Source of the DNA: an uncultured Lachnospiraceae bacterium
GTDB taxonomy: Bacteria > Bacillota > Clostridia > Lachnospirales > Lachnospiraceae
DNA: 64,000 nucleotides
Direction: 5' to 3'
NCBI GenBank assembly: GCA_910588845.1
Contig: CAJURU010000001.1
Span: forward strand, 208,243 to 272,242
Positions 43,429 through 50,969 of this stretch are shown here, piece by piece; positions within the stretch are counted from its first letter, which is position 1, and every line of letters starts with the position of its first letter. The translations under genes were made by a program, and so were the position numbers. The notes below the pieces were generated by a model. The model did not search any database. It had not been told where the DNA came from and was given only the letters and a program-made list of their open reading frames with translations.

Positions 43429-44381
43429 TGATGAGCAAACAGGAAACAATGCCAAACATTGCACTTGGTGCATGGTCTTGGGGTGCAGGTGCATCAGGTG
43501 GAGACCAGGTTTTTGGAAACCATTTATTTGAGGAAGATTTGAAACCGGTTTTTGAGGCGGCAATGGAAAAAGGACTGAACTTATGGGATACGGCGGCTGT
43601 ATATGGAGAAGGAACTTCGGAACGGATACTTGGAAATTTTGTCAAAGAGGTTGAGCGTAAGGATGTAATACTATCTACAAAATTTACGCCGCAGATTGCC
43701 AGTGATTCATCGGCTGCTATGCAGGAAATGTTAAACGGGAGCAAAGAGAGGCTCCATGCAGATGTGATTGATGTGTACTGGATCCATAATCCAATGGATG
43801 TGGAAAGGTGGACGCCTGATTTAATCCCGCTGGCAAAAAGCGGACAGATTAAGACAATCGGTGTTTCCAATCACAACCTTGCGGAGATAAAAAGGGCAAA
43901 TGAAATTCTTGCTGCAGAGGGTTTGAAGATTTCTGCAGTGCAGAATCATTACAGTCTGTTACACCGTTCTTCGGAGCGTGCAGGTATCCTTGATTATTGT
44001 AAGGAGAATGGAATTACATTCTATTCCTATATGGTGCTGGAACAGGGAGCGCTTACCGGACGGTACAGTGAGGAAAATCCATTTCCGGAGGGAACCGGCA
44101 GGGGAGAGGCTTATAATCCGCATCTGAAAGAACTGACAGCATTGATTGATGAGCTGAAAATTATAGGGACACGTTTTGATGCCAGCCCCGCACAGATTGC
44201 TACGGCATGGGCGGTTGCAAAGGGAACTCTGCCCATCATCGGCGTGACAAAGGTAGGGCAGGTGGAAGAAGCGGCAAAGGCGGCACAGATTGAATTGTCT
44301 GCAGAGGAAGTCAGCCGTCTGGAAAAACTGGGTGATGAAACAGTGGTCCGGACACTGCGGGAATGGGAAAAGGAGATGTGA
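43428..44381 (+). CDS. Aldo/keto reductase, 317 aa
   Basis: (beta/alpha)8 NADPH-dependent reductase. The catalytic set is seen as NLWDTAAVYGEGTSER (Asp, Tyr), STKFTP (Lys), and DVYWIHNPM (His). C-terminal cofactor segment TLPIIGVTKVGQVEEAAKA is present. Start ATG 43428 (or 43431) overlaps the end of the coiled-coil gene, so translation is coupled. The substrate is unknown. Confidence 0.92.
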   Translation: MMSKQETMPNIALGAWSWGAGASGGDQVFGNHLFEEDLKPVFEAAMEKGLNLWDTAAVYGEGTSERILGNFVKEVERKDVILSTKFTPQIASDSSAAMQEMLNGSKERLHADVIDVYWIHNPMDVERWTPDLIPLAKSGQIKTIGVSNHNLAEIKRANEILAAEGLKISAVQNHYSLLHRSSERAGILDYCKENGITFYSYMVLEQGALTGRYSEENPFPEGTGRGEAYNPHLKELTALIDELKIIGTRFDASPAQIATAWAVAKGTLPIIGVTKVGQVEEAAKAAQIELSAEEVSRLEKLGDETVVRTLREWEKEM

Positions 44382-44400
44382 CTAAAGTCACGAGAGCGGC

Positions 44401-44423
44401 AGCGGTAAGTTTACTTAACCGCT
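44401..44423. other. Hairpin after the aldo/keto reductase gene
   Basis: AGCGGTAAGT pairs with ACTTAACCGCT (one bulge) around two T. It has no T-run. Confidence 0.35.
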
Positions 44424-44468
44424 GACATCCCCGCGACGGACATCATGAGCAAGCAGCACCGAAGTTAG

Positions 44469-44504
44469 GTGCGGATTGCGAATGTGTATTCCGCACTGTT
44501 TTTT
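44469..44504 (+). terminator. Intrinsic terminator before the acetyltransferase gene
   Basis: GTGCGGA (44469-44475) pairs with TCCGCAC (44490-44496), followed by TGTTTTTT. Confidence 0.65.
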
Positions 44505-44552
44505 GTGCAGAATGGTCACAGATATTGCATTATGGTAGAAAGAGGTGATGAT

Positions 44553-45119
44553 GTGACAGTAAAAGATGTGATAGATGGTTTTCGGGAAGATGCGGAGGAA
44601 AATCCGGAGCGTGATGCATATGCAGATACGCTGTTTCAAGAGGCAATCCGCATTGGTATGGAGTTAAATAACAGATACCACACACCGGAACAAATCCGGG
44701 AAATTGTGGGCAGGCTGATGGGGAAAAAGGTGGATGAAAGTTTCCGGCTGTTCCCACCGTTTTACACCGATTTTGGAAAGAACATTGCCGTTGGCAGGGA
44801 TGTCTTTATCAATTCCGGCTGTCATTTTCAGGACCAGGGAGGGATTACTATTGGGGACGGTTCCCTGATTGGTCACAATGTGGTGCTGGCAACCATTAAC
44901 CACGATTTGAGTCCTCTGAACAACAGGGAAAATCATTATGCTCCGATTGTGATAGAGGACCATGTATGGATTGGCTCTAATGCCACAATCCTGCCGGGAG
45001 TTACGATAGGCAGGTGGGCTGTGGTAGGGGCAGGGGCTGTTGTTACCAAAGATGTGGAGGAATTTACGGTTGTCGGGGGTGTTCCGGCAAAGGAAATTCG
45101 CAAGGTAAATAAGGTTTGA
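44553..45119 (+). CDS. Sugar O-acetyltransferase (LacA/Maa-type hexapeptide protein), 188 aa
   Basis: GTG 44553 has GAGG eight bases upstream; the frame is open further upstream to 44469. The left-handed beta-helix repeats are clear: NIAVGRDVFINSGCHFQDQG, ITIGDGSLIGHNVVLATINH (catalytic His), VWIGSNATILPGVTIG and VVGAGAVVTKDV. It transfers acetyl from CoA to sugars such as maltose or galactosides. It lies inside the second LysR cassette. Confidence 0.88.
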   Translation: MTVKDVIDGFREDAEENPERDAYADTLFQEAIRIGMELNNRYHTPEQIREIVGRLMGKKVDESFRLFPPFYTDFGKNIAVGRDVFINSGCHFQDQGGITIGDGSLIGHNVVLATINHDLSPLNNRENHYAPIVIEDHVWIGSNATILPGVTIGRWAVVGAGAVVTKDVEEFTVVGGVPAKEIRKVNKV

Positions 45120-45160
45120 AGTTTCACTATCGCATGAAAAGCCCATGCTAAGTGAAACTA
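45120..45160. other. Hairpin in the 45120-45306 gap
   Basis: AGTTTCAC and GTGAAACT are separated by about 22 bases containing GCATG/CATGC. The rest of the gap (to 45306) has no gene I can support. Confidence 0.35.
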
Positions 45161-45306
45161 AGTCAAACTAGCACTACTCCCCAAGCCTCGACATAGCCAA
45201 CGCTACGCCTGCGTTTGTGAAGCGGCACTCTCAGAAAAATCTTCTGCGTCAAACTATCCAAAACTTAATTTTCGTTGCACTAGCCGGACGGAATGGAGGA
45301 TATGGC

Positions 45307-45879
45307 ATGAAAGTATTAGGAATCAATGGCAGTGCCAGAAAAGATGGAAATACTGCCATTATCATGAATCAGGTATTTGAGGAATTAAAGAAACAGGGAA
45401 TTGAAACAGAAATGGTACAGTTTGCGGGTAAGGTCATTGAACCATGTAAAGCGTGCTGGGCTTGTGGTAAACAGAAAAATTGTGTCCAGAGAAAGGATAT
45501 TTTTCGGGAAACCTTTGACAAGATGATGGAGGCAGATGGAATTTTACTCGGTTCCCCTGTATATTCTGCCAATGTATCAGCGGGTATGCAGGCATTTCTG
45601 GAACGGGCTGCCGTTGTGTGCGATATGAACCGTGGCAGCCTGAACATGAAATATAAAGTGGGGGCTTCTGTAGCAGCACTCAGGCGTGGCGGCGCCATGC
45701 CTGCCCTTGATGCCATGAATCACTTTTTTTTAAGTCAGGAAATGATTGTGGTTGGTTCCACTTACTGGAACATGGTGTATGGACAGATGCCCGGTGATGT
45801 CAGCAGGGATGAGGAAGGATTGCTGACGATGAAAAACCTCGGCATCAATATGGCCTATGTGCTGCAGAAGTTAGTGTGA
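45307..45879 (+). CDS. NAD(P)H-dependent FMN oxidoreductase (flavodoxin fold), 190 aa
   Basis: Start ATG 45307 follows AATGGAGGATATGGC. FMN-binding GINGSARKDGNTAIIMNQ, cysteine motif CKACWACGKQKNCVQ (likely iron-sulfur or disulfide), and LLGSPVYSANVSAGMQAFLER match the flavodoxin-like group. It is related to but not the same as the gene at 41537. The substrate is unknown. Confidence 0.85.
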   Translation: MKVLGINGSARKDGNTAIIMNQVFEELKKQGIETEMVQFAGKVIEPCKACWACGKQKNCVQRKDIFRETFDKMMEADGILLGSPVYSANVSAGMQAFLERAAVVCDMNRGSLNMKYKVGASVAALRRGGAMPALDAMNHFFLSQEMIVVGSTYWNMVYGQMPGDVSRDEEGLLTMKNLGINMAYVLQKLV

Positions 45880-45912
45880 ATAGTTCCCTATATCAGGAAA
45901 GGATGTGGAACA

Positions 45913-46356
45913 GTGAAAAGAATCATTTGTATAGTGTTGCTGTTTGCCGCTTTGCTGTGTATGGCGGCATGCGGCAATGAAGTCAGGCAGGAGCAGGGAA
46001 CAACGGGTGCGGAAAACAGCACTGCAGAGAGAACGGAGGAAGATGGTGTGAAAAAAGACAGCGGGTCAAAAGAGAATACGGATATTCTGGTTGCCTATTT
46101 TTCCTGTACGGGGACGACAAAATCCCTTGCAGAATATGCAGCAGGGTATCTGAATGCGGATTTGTACGAAATCGAGGCAGAAACCCCATACACCAGTAAG
46201 GATTTGGATTATAACACATCCGGTTCCAGAGCGAATAAAGAGCAGGATGATGCCGGTGCCAGACCTGCCATTTCCGGTAAAGTAGAAGATATGGATAAAT
46301 ATCAGACGGTGGTGTTGGCGTATCCTAAAATGGAGTATCAAAATTGTTGTGTATAG
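45913..46356 (+). pseudogene. Truncated flavodoxin-type lipoprotein
   Basis: GTG 45913. The signal peptide KRIICIVLLFAALLCMAACG has a lipobox (MAAC). An acidic linker and a flavodoxin domain follow (ILVAYFSCTGTTKSLAEYAA ... DKYQTVVLAYP). The domain breaks off at about 46330, where the usual PIWWG-type continuation is missing, and ends in an unrelated tail (KMEYQNCCV). A GTGTATAGCGT repeat follows directly. It looks cut by a rearrangement. Confidence 0.7.
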
Positions 46357-46435
46357 CGTGTATAGCGTACACAAAACAGAGGAAAAGGGAACAGTATACA
46401 CAAATAGCAGAAAAAGAGTGTATAGTGTAAATTAG
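46340..46435. repeat. Repeated GTGTATAG(C/T)GT motif
   Basis: TGTGTATAGCGTGTATAGCGTACAC begins at about 46345, with related ACAGTATACAC and GTGTATAGTGT at about 46396 and 46420. The short palindromic copies lie exactly at the break in the lipoprotein gene, so they may mark a recombination point. Confidence 0.4.
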
Positions 46436-46448
46436 GTAAAGAATATAA

Positions 46449-46586
46449 TTTGAGGTCTATGACGAAACGAGATACTGTGGCTTTTTGGAAAATCCAAACG
46501 AAATAGTAGAGGGGAGGATGGAATGTTCGGATAATGATTATTTGTGTGATTATAATAGTTATCCGCTACAAAAGAAAGTTGTGTAA
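46449..46586 (+). pseudogene. C-terminal remnant of an unknown gene
   Basis: An open frame without any start: FEVYDETRYCGFLENPNEIV, then EGRMECSDNDYLCDYNSYPL and QKKVV. It has a protein-like composition with three cysteines. It follows TAA 46446-46448. I do not recognise it. Confidence 0.4.
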
Positions 46587-46714
46587 GTTTTATTGTACCG
46601 TTAGTAAAATAATGGTGCTTTTTTAACTTGATAAAATTTATTAAGTGAGTTATCATAAAGATAAGTTTAATGTTTTAGATGGTTAGTTTTTAATTAGAGA
46701 AGGAGGCAAATGGT

Positions 46715-47242
46715 ATGGGTCGAGATAAGTATGGAAACTATGTAAATGATCAGGGTGTAACCATTAAGGTGCATGAAGATAAGAATGGTAATGACCATAT
46801 TGATTTTTATGATAAGCCGGTTGATGAAGATCATTCCGCAGTACATGTTAATGTAAATTATGGTAATGAGAGTTGGAGTACAGAAACTCATGGGCCAGAT
46901 CACTCAGATAGTGAAAATTCATCTGGTGGTTGTTATTTGACATCTGCGTGTATGAAACGATATGGTAAAGAATTTGATGATGATTGTTATGAATTAAGGA
47001 TACTTAGGTGGTTCAGAGATAATTTTGTGTCTAAAGAAGACGTAGACTATTATTATTCAGTAGCTCCCAAAATTGTTTCAAAGATTGATAGTATGCCTAA
47101 TTCTAATTCAATATATGAAGATATATATAATAAAGTTATAAAAATATGTGTAAAAGCAATTGAGCAGAAAGAGTATAATATGGCATATCAGATATATAAA
47201 AATAATGTCTTAGATTATGAACAAAAATATTGTTGTTCATAA
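46715..47242 (+). CDS. CFI-box-CTERM-like protein, 175 aa
   Basis: The N-terminal 65 residues are acidic and repetitive (KVHEDKNGNDHIDFYDKPVD). From residue 72, GGCYLTSACMKRYGKEFDDDCYELRILRWFRDNFV matches the CFI-box pattern (Cys, aromatic, then ALxxxRxFRD), which is found at C-termini of diverse bacterial proteins of unknown role. AAGGAGG (46700-46706) sits before the start. The gene is AT-rich relative to its neighbours and lies between the broken lipoprotein and the ICE. Confidence 0.7.
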   Translation: MGRDKYGNYVNDQGVTIKVHEDKNGNDHIDFYDKPVDEDHSAVHVNVNYGNESWSTETHGPDHSDSENSSGGCYLTSACMKRYGKEFDDDCYELRILRWFRDNFVSKEDVDYYYSVAPKIVSKIDSMPNSNSIYEDIYNKVIKICVKAIEQKEYNMAYQIYKNNVLDYEQKYCCS

Positions 47243-47337
47243 TTGATGTATTTACTAATATCGAACTAAAATAAAAGACAATGCTTATAAAGCAAATTTT
47301 TGTAGAGACATAAGAAAAATAAATAATACAATGTAAA

Positions 47338-47380
47338 ACAGATATAAGGGTAAGTAAATGATTCTTATATCTGTTTTTTT
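47338..47380 (+). terminator. Intrinsic terminator after the CFI-box gene
   Basis: ACAGATATAAG (47338-47348) and CTTATATCTGT (47364-47374) are perfect complements, followed by a run of seven T. The remaining bases up to 47513 hold no gene. Confidence 0.8.
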
Positions 47381-47649
47381 GCATATGAAAACAAAAATAT
47401 CATTGTTGCTATTGCATACGTTTGCAAAATATATTTGTTGGTTATTGTGAATGGATATATCTACATGTTTAGGGTATTGTGGTTGTAACAAAACAAGGAA
47501 AGGAGCTGGTACAATGGAAATGAAAAACCTATGCGGAAAGATTCCGGTGGCATTGCATCTCAAGGTTAGAGCCGAGATTGAGCGGAGAGACATCAGTACA
47601 CAGCAGTTTATTCAGCAGGTAATCGAAGAACATTTTATGGAAAAAGCAA

Positions 47650-47841
47650 GTGAATCGTATGGAAGCAAGAACAATCGCAGTACAGGTAAGCGAGCAGTTA
47701 TTTACAAGACTCAAGAATGTAGTAGCATGGAAAGGGTGCAAACAGAAAGAATTCCTTATCAGTGTAATCGAAAAGGCAATCGAGGAAGTGGAGGCAGAGA
47801 TGGAGAAAGCAGACGAGACGGAAATGGAGTCTGGCGAGTAG
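47650..47841 (+). CDS. Ribbon-helix-helix-like protein, 63 aa
   Basis: GTG 47650 (or ATG 47659, MEARTIAVQVSEQLFTRLKN). The core EARTIAVQVSEQLFTRLKNV ... KQKEFLISVIEKAIEE looks like a small DNA-binding or partner protein found at the head of clostridial ICE operons. It is coupled to the preceding RHH gene if the frameshift is repaired. It is followed by a terminator at 47875. Confidence 0.65.
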   Translation: MNRMEARTIAVQVSEQLFTRLKNVVAWKGCKQKEFLISVIEKAIEEVEAEMEKADETEMESGE

Positions 47842-47874
47842 GAAAAAGAACGAAAACAGTATCAATACTACATA

Positions 47875-47908
47875 AGCGGTATGGAAAAAAATCCATGCCG
47901 CTTTTTTT
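47875..47908 (+). terminator. Intrinsic terminator upstream of DUF6075
   Basis: AGCGGTATGG (47875-47884) pairs with CCATGCCGCT (47893-47902), followed by seven T. It separates the RHH genes from the main ICE operon, so expression downstream probably needs read-through or its own promoter. Confidence 0.75.
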
Positions 47909-47927
47909 GATGAAAGGAGTTGAAACA

Positions 47928-48545
47928 ATGCATTTTACTGGAACAAAATATCTCCATGAGATAGAGGCAATCATGCAGGGCGTCCCTGGCTTTTCTGCAA
48001 AAGGACATGGAGGCACCGTATTAAAAAAAGAGATGGAGGATTGTATTAGGGGGCAGCCACCACCAGACAGTTATGAGAAAATGATGTCAGAGATCATAGC
48101 GGCTGTCCATTACAAGCCGTTAGAAGGGCGTTTGAGCCGATATTTGAAGGAAAGTGAGGGAAAGGCAGTGGGTTACCGGAATGAAAAGCATAAGGCAGTA
48201 TTTGAGGAAATAACAGCGAAGATGGACAAGAAGAATTATGCCCTTTTGTCTGCGTTGTATCTGCTGACAGCAGACCACAGACTGTGGAAGATTATGAAAC
48301 ACCATACACAGAAAAATGAGGTTGACTTTCAGAATGTCAGTCTGAAGGGAATCCATGAAAATGGATATACCCTGTACTGCGTGGCAAAGGATTTATATCT
48401 CGGTACAAAGCATCTTTCGGTCAGTGACCTTTCTGATACGGATTTGATACGTCCGCAGATGTTTGCCATGATCTGTAATGCGATGGCAGTCCGTAGATTT
48501 GGTTTGAAAGCAATCCAGCTTGCAGAAAGGAGAGAGAATCTGTGA
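47928..48545 (+). CDS. DUF6075-type ICE protein, 205 aa
   Basis: ATG 47928 follows AAAGGAGTTGAAACA. MHFTGTKYLHEIEAIMQGVP, then ADHRLWKIMKHHTQKNEVDF and DLIRPQMFAMICNAMAVRRFG are typical of a helical protein that accompanies ArdA in clostridial ICEs (family assignment from memory, moderate certainty). Its stop overlaps the start of the ArdA gene (GTGA). Confidence 0.65.
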   Translation: MHFTGTKYLHEIEAIMQGVPGFSAKGHGGTVLKKEMEDCIRGQPPPDSYEKMMSEIIAAVHYKPLEGRLSRYLKESEGKAVGYRNEKHKAVFEEITAKMDKKNYALLSALYLLTADHRLWKIMKHHTQKNEVDFQNVSLKGIHENGYTLYCVAKDLYLGTKHLSVSDLSDTDLIRPQMFAMICNAMAVRRFGLKAIQLAERRENL

Positions 48546-49687
48546 TAACAGTAACTGTACAGAATCACAGCCACTTTGCTACCCTTACGTTTCCCTGTTC
48601 TGAAAATGAGTTGGAAAAGAAGCTGGAGGAACTGGATAGGTGGGACGAGACAAACTTTACCCTGTTTGTTGATAAAGTAAGCGAACCGGAGGAACTGTCA
48701 GTTTTGCAGGATCGTTTTATTGATTTGGACGAGGTAAATTATCTTGCCAAGAGGATGGACAGCTTTGACCGAAATGAGAAGAAACAGTTTTTTGCCGCTG
48801 CCAGTCAATGCGGTTTCATGCAGGTAAAAGACTTGATCAATCTGACCTTTAATCTTTCACGTTTTACTCTGGTACAGGATTTAAGTAGCATGGAATCGGT
48901 CGGACGGCTGCACCAGCTTACACTGTCGGGAGGTTTGGGAGAAGAAGATATGGAACCTTCGGTCTTTGCCGAAATCGGCAGGGAACTGTTGGAATCTGGC
49001 AGGGGGAAGATAACGGAGTATGGCATTCTTTTTGTTAATGAGGAAATTCCATTTGATGAAGTATATGACGGGCAGGTGTTTCCGGAATACTACCACGAAA
49101 AATGTTTATGCACAGCAATGATAGAAGTGGGGGATAAGACGGAGTATGCGTATCTGCCCTGTGATGAGAAAGCAATTGAAAAAGCATTCCGAAGGCTGGG
49201 TAGTTCTGATTTCTCTTACGACCGAGTATTGATTGTTAATTCCGAAGTGAATGGAAGAACATGGGATAGCAGACTTCAAGCAGTCCTTGAAGATGAAGGA
49301 TTGTTTCTGGTCAATGAGCTGCTAGGTGCAGTGAACCGTTTCCAGACACAGGAGGAATGGGATAAGCTGTCTGCTATGGCAGAACTGGCAGGAGTAAGTG
49401 ACAGTAAGTCGCTGATGAAGCTCGCAGAGTATATGGAATCCTTTGCATTTATCCCAGAAGTGCAGGATCAGGAAGATTTGGCAAGGTACTGGATTAGAGA
49501 ACGTATAGAATATGACATTTACCCGGAACTGGAAGATTATTTCCTGTATGAGCAGTTCGGAGAGCAGATTGAAAATGATACAGAGGGTATGTTCCTGCCA
49601 GAGGGAGGCTATGTCTATGTGGAAGATGGACATAGCATTGAAGAATTTTTGCAAGATGAGGAAAACTTGATGATGGGAGGAATATGA
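48542..49687 (+). CDS. ardA: ArdA-type antirestriction protein, 381 aa
   Basis: GTG 48542 overlaps the previous stop, with AGAAAGGAGAG upstream. The LDEVNYLAKRMDSFDRNEKKQFFAA and MQVKDLINLTFNLSRF segments are ArdA-like. The protein is acidic, which fits DNA mimicry, by which such proteins block type I restriction enzymes on entry of the ICE into a new cell. It is longer than classical ArdA (about 165) and may be a repeat of the fold. It ends LMMGGI. Confidence 0.75.
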   Translation: MITVTVQNHSHFATLTFPCSENELEKKLEELDRWDETNFTLFVDKVSEPEELSVLQDRFIDLDEVNYLAKRMDSFDRNEKKQFFAAASQCGFMQVKDLINLTFNLSRFTLVQDLSSMESVGRLHQLTLSGGLGEEDMEPSVFAEIGRELLESGRGKITEYGILFVNEEIPFDEVYDGQVFPEYYHEKCLCTAMIEVGDKTEYAYLPCDEKAIEKAFRRLGSSDFSYDRVLIVNSEVNGRTWDSRLQAVLEDEGLFLVNELLGAVNRFQTQEEWDKLSAMAELAGVSDSKSLMKLAEYMESFAFIPEVQDQEDLARYWIRERIEYDIYPELEDYFLYEQFGEQIENDTEGMFLPEGGYVYVEDGHSIEEFLQDEENLMMGGI

Positions 49688-49688
49688 C

Positions 49689-50558
49689 ATGGTTACTGCA
49701 GTGATTGAGAATGGAAATAGCACACTGGTAATAGACTTTCCGAGAAACTTTATGGATATGCAGATAAAGCTACGATCTATTGGGATTCAAAAAAATGCAG
49801 AGGAAATACCGCTAACAAATGATAAGGATGACGACATTCGTGTCGAACTCGATGCAGACAGTGGTATTTGGAGTCATTTTGTTCGGATGTTTTCAGAGAC
49901 AGACAGCCTTGCAGATGTAAACACAGCTATATGGGCGGTGTTGAAAGCAGATGAGGTAATAAAAACGGAGCTGGAACAGAATATCATCCACGACCAGTAT
50001 GATTCGGTGCAAAAACTGCTGAAGGATATTGAGGAAATGACGATATCGGCAGGAAAGTATACCGAATCTTTTTATTTTCCGCTGAAGGGTATGCTGGATG
50101 AGGATGATGAGGGGGAAGAATATGAATATGATGAACCTTACGAGATAGGCAATTCATTTTTGCATAGTTATAGGTACGAGATTCGAGATGCAGTTGAAAG
50201 GGATCAAAGTGACATCGAGGATATGACACAGTTTTTCAAGCAGAGCGAGTCCGTTAAAGAAAAATTGGTGTCAATCGTATGGACAGTAGATGAGGTAGAT
50301 GAAAAGCTGTATGGCTGTGTCAATGTGAGACTGAAAGAACCGCTAACAAAGGAAGAAACAGAAATTCTAAAAGCTTGGATTAGTGGACAGAATTCGGATG
50401 GCTATGGTGAAGGGTTTGAGCAGAAAGCTATCGAGGTAGAGGAAGGGGATTTGTATGTTTCCTTTTGGCATAGCGGAGATGATTACTTCGTCTACAGTCA
50501 GGAAGAAATGGATGAATATATTCACCAACAGCATGAAATCCAAATGGGAGGGATGTGA
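49689..50558 (+). CDS. Unknown acidic ICE protein, 289 aa
   Basis: ATG 49689 follows one base after the ArdA stop, with GGGAGG read from the last ArdA codons as its ribosome binding site. The C-terminal part (KEKLVSIVWTVDEVDEKLYG ... KEETEILKAWISGQNSDGYGEGF, then LYVSFWHSGDDYFVYSQEEM) looks folded. Strongly acidic middle (EDDEGEEYEYDE). No catalytic motif. It ends EIQMGGM. It may be another DNA mimic or antidefence factor; this is an inference. Confidence 0.6.
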   Translation: MVTAVIENGNSTLVIDFPRNFMDMQIKLRSIGIQKNAEEIPLTNDKDDDIRVELDADSGIWSHFVRMFSETDSLADVNTAIWAVLKADEVIKTELEQNIIHDQYDSVQKLLKDIEEMTISAGKYTESFYFPLKGMLDEDDEGEEYEYDEPYEIGNSFLHSYRYEIRDAVERDQSDIEDMTQFFKQSESVKEKLVSIVWTVDEVDEKLYGCVNVRLKEPLTKEETEILKAWISGQNSDGYGEGFEQKAIEVEEGDLYVSFWHSGDDYFVYSQEEMDEYIHQQHEIQMGGM

Positions 50559-50592
50559 GTGTGAGAAACTTTGGAAAGGGGGAATGTGAAAT

Positions 50593-50646
50593 ATGATTGT
50601 GCCGATGAAAGAATCGATTATGTCAGACAAGGAGGAAAACGCATGA
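50593..50646 (+). CDS. 17-codon ORF overlapping the DUF4314 start
   Basis: ATG ATT GTG to TGA (50593-50646) encodes MIVPMKESIMSDKEENA. Its stop overlaps ATG 50643 (ATGA), so it may be a coupling peptide. GGGGG lies upstream. It may be chance. Confidence 0.25.
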   Translation: MIVPMKESIMSDKEENA

Positions 50647-50948
50647 ATGAATATGAAAGACTGTCCCGGCAGGCAGAGCAGTATAAAAAACAGTATCCGC
50701 CGGGAACACGTATTGAACTGATAGAGATGGAGGACCCGTTAGCACCAGTCCCGTCCGGCACAAGAGGTACGGTAAAGGTGGTGGATGACATCGGGCAGCT
50801 CCATATGCACTGGGATAATGGCAGGTCACTTGCCGTTGTTCCGGGTGAGGACAGCTTCCGGAAGTTAACACCGGAGGAAGTAGAAGCAGAGAACCAGTCT
50901 GTATCCGAAACAGAGGATGCAGATCACGGCATGACAATGGAAATGTGA
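50643..50948 (+). CDS. DUF4314-type protein, 101 aa
   Basis: ATG 50643 follows AAGGAGGAAAACGC; the frame from 50571 lacks a ribosome binding site. PPGTRIELIEMEDPLAPVPS, then GTRGTVKVVDDIGQLHMHWD and GRSLAVVPGEDSFRKL is the DUF4314 pattern, a small SH3-like domain common in clostridial ICEs. The role is unknown. Confidence 0.8.
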   Translation: MNEYERLSRQAEQYKKQYPPGTRIELIEMEDPLAPVPSGTRGTVKVVDDIGQLHMHWDNGRSLAVVPGEDSFRKLTPEEVEAENQSVSETEDADHGMTMEM

Positions 50949-50969
50949 GGTGACAGGAAAAAGTAAAGA

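Larger units (their letters stand above)
47514..47927 (+). pseudogene. Ribbon-helix-helix-like gene that has lost its stop codon
   Basis: ATG 47514 follows AAAGGAGCTGGTACA. MEMKNLCGKIPVALHLKVRA then EIERRDISTQQFIQQVIEEHF is a short RHH/mobilisation-type protein of ICEs. With one more A in the A5 run at 47641-47645 the frame would stop at TGA 47651-47653, overlapping GTG 47650 of the next gene. As it stands the frame stays open to 48545 in phase with the DUF6075 gene. This points to a one-base deletion. Confidence 0.55.
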
